A DNA stretch of 64,000 nt from the NCBI GenBank assembly GCA_037349105.1, contig JAYJMM010000074.1, positions 496,001-560,000 on the forward strand. The letters are read 5' to 3'. A program made the position numbers and the translations under genes. The stretch is from Limnomonas spitsbergensis. Lineage: Eukaryota; Chlorophyta; Chlorophyceae; Chlamydomonadales. Shown here piece after piece: positions 63,467 to 64,000 of this stretch. The stretch's first letter is position 1; every line of letters begins with the position of its first letter. The notes below the pieces were generated by a model. The model searched no databases. It saw only the letters and a program-made list of their open reading frames with translations, and was not told where the DNA came from.

Positions 63467-64000
63467 GATCTCCAACACAGTGAAGATCAATACCCGCTAA
63501 TAAAAGTGCAATGTGTCGGCATCTAAATGGCAGGCCTGTGACACCGGTTCGACATCAGGGATAAACCCCGAGGGCTTAGGGCGTTAAGAGATCAATCAAA
63601 TTGTGACCAGGCTGCTTAACCCTGTACCCTCTGCGGAGTGCCTCCCAAGTTTAGATACATACCCTCCATCCTAAATTGGGAAGGCACACACCGGGGGGAA
63701 AAGGGTTAGGATACCTGGTGCCTTCCCAATATAAAAAGCTGAGAGAAGATAAGATCGACGTACCGTATACATAACCTTTTAACAATTCCTTTAACTCTTG
63801 GCCTGGCTTTTGTGTAATGCGTGGCAGATAGTGTCAGGATATTGTTGAGGCGTAGAAGTTTCAGAGGCCGGGGCTTCTTTTGACTGACCCCCTTTCCCAG
63901 CCTTTTTTGCCCTTGACATTAATTCCAACGGGGGGCAAAAACAAGCCAAACACCCCATCCTAAAAATATTGTGAAAAATGCCAAACGACCCCTGGCTACC
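63467..64000. other. Upstream region of the HAD gene
   Basis: No coding signal. A perfect 13-bp inverted repeat ATTGGGAAGGCAC/GTGCCTTCCCAAT (63676-63731) surrounds 30 G-rich bases. TATAAAAAG at 63732 could be a plus-strand TATA box for something beyond the window. The minus-strand promoter was not identified. Confidence 0.4.

Overview
The window is nuclear DNA of a eukaryote with many short exons separated by GT-AG introns that are packed with tandem repeats. Plant-type telomere-like motifs (CCCTAAA / TTTAGGG, often degenerate) are scattered through almost every intron. The proteins look plant or green-algal: an Ser/Arg-rich organelle-type leader on a HAD hydrolase, a plant-like FAD-dependent dehydrogenase and a quasi-RRM protein. 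I infer a green alga with a very repeat-rich genome, for example a prasinophyte of the Pyramimonas/Cymbomonas type. The phylum is fairly safe; the genus is a guess. No tRNA, rRNA, CRISPR or bacterial operon was seen.

Layout. (1) 3.08-10.27 kb, minus strand: eight exons of a membrane protein resembling the mitochondrial K+-H+ exchange-related family, running off the left edge through an intron that is one 100-bp minisatellite; an array of 106-bp units (10.24-14.23 kb) lies just upstream of its first recognised exon. (2) 16.03-24.00 kb, minus strand: two large exons of a low-complexity protein with DPF-type motifs, split by a 6.7 kb intron holding 44-bp, 18-bp and about 130-bp arrays. (3) 24.21-24.79 kb, plus strand: a basic, disordered protein fragment. 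(4) 26.58-39.96 kb, plus strand: a nearly complete 15-exon FAD-dependent dehydrogenase (COG2509-like). (5) 42.48-49.09 kb, minus strand: two tandem copies, about 3.5 kb each, of a four-exon quasi-RRM unit, with a decayed third copy. (6) 50-56 kb: gene-poor, with hairpins, a 43-bp minisatellite and a Harbinger-like MITE. (7) 56.13-63.47 kb, minus strand: a complete eight-exon HAD-superfamily hydrolase of 344 residues.

The main result of the hunt concerns the repeats. In all five or six genes, tandem arrays repeatedly turn out to be amplified copies of an exon-intron junction. The last or first 10-60 bases of an exon, together with its own splice donor or acceptor, are repeated 2 to 38 times on the intron side of that junction. 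I count more than twenty such junction-anchored arrays or single exon echoes. The two quasi-RRM copies give an internal before/after comparison: the same donor has about 14 units in one copy and a single unit in the other. The genes are not functionally linked; what they share is this mode of intron growth, which multiplies potential splice sites. All gene models are built by eye from reading frames, splice-site phase and remembered family motifs, with no alignment or transcript evidence.
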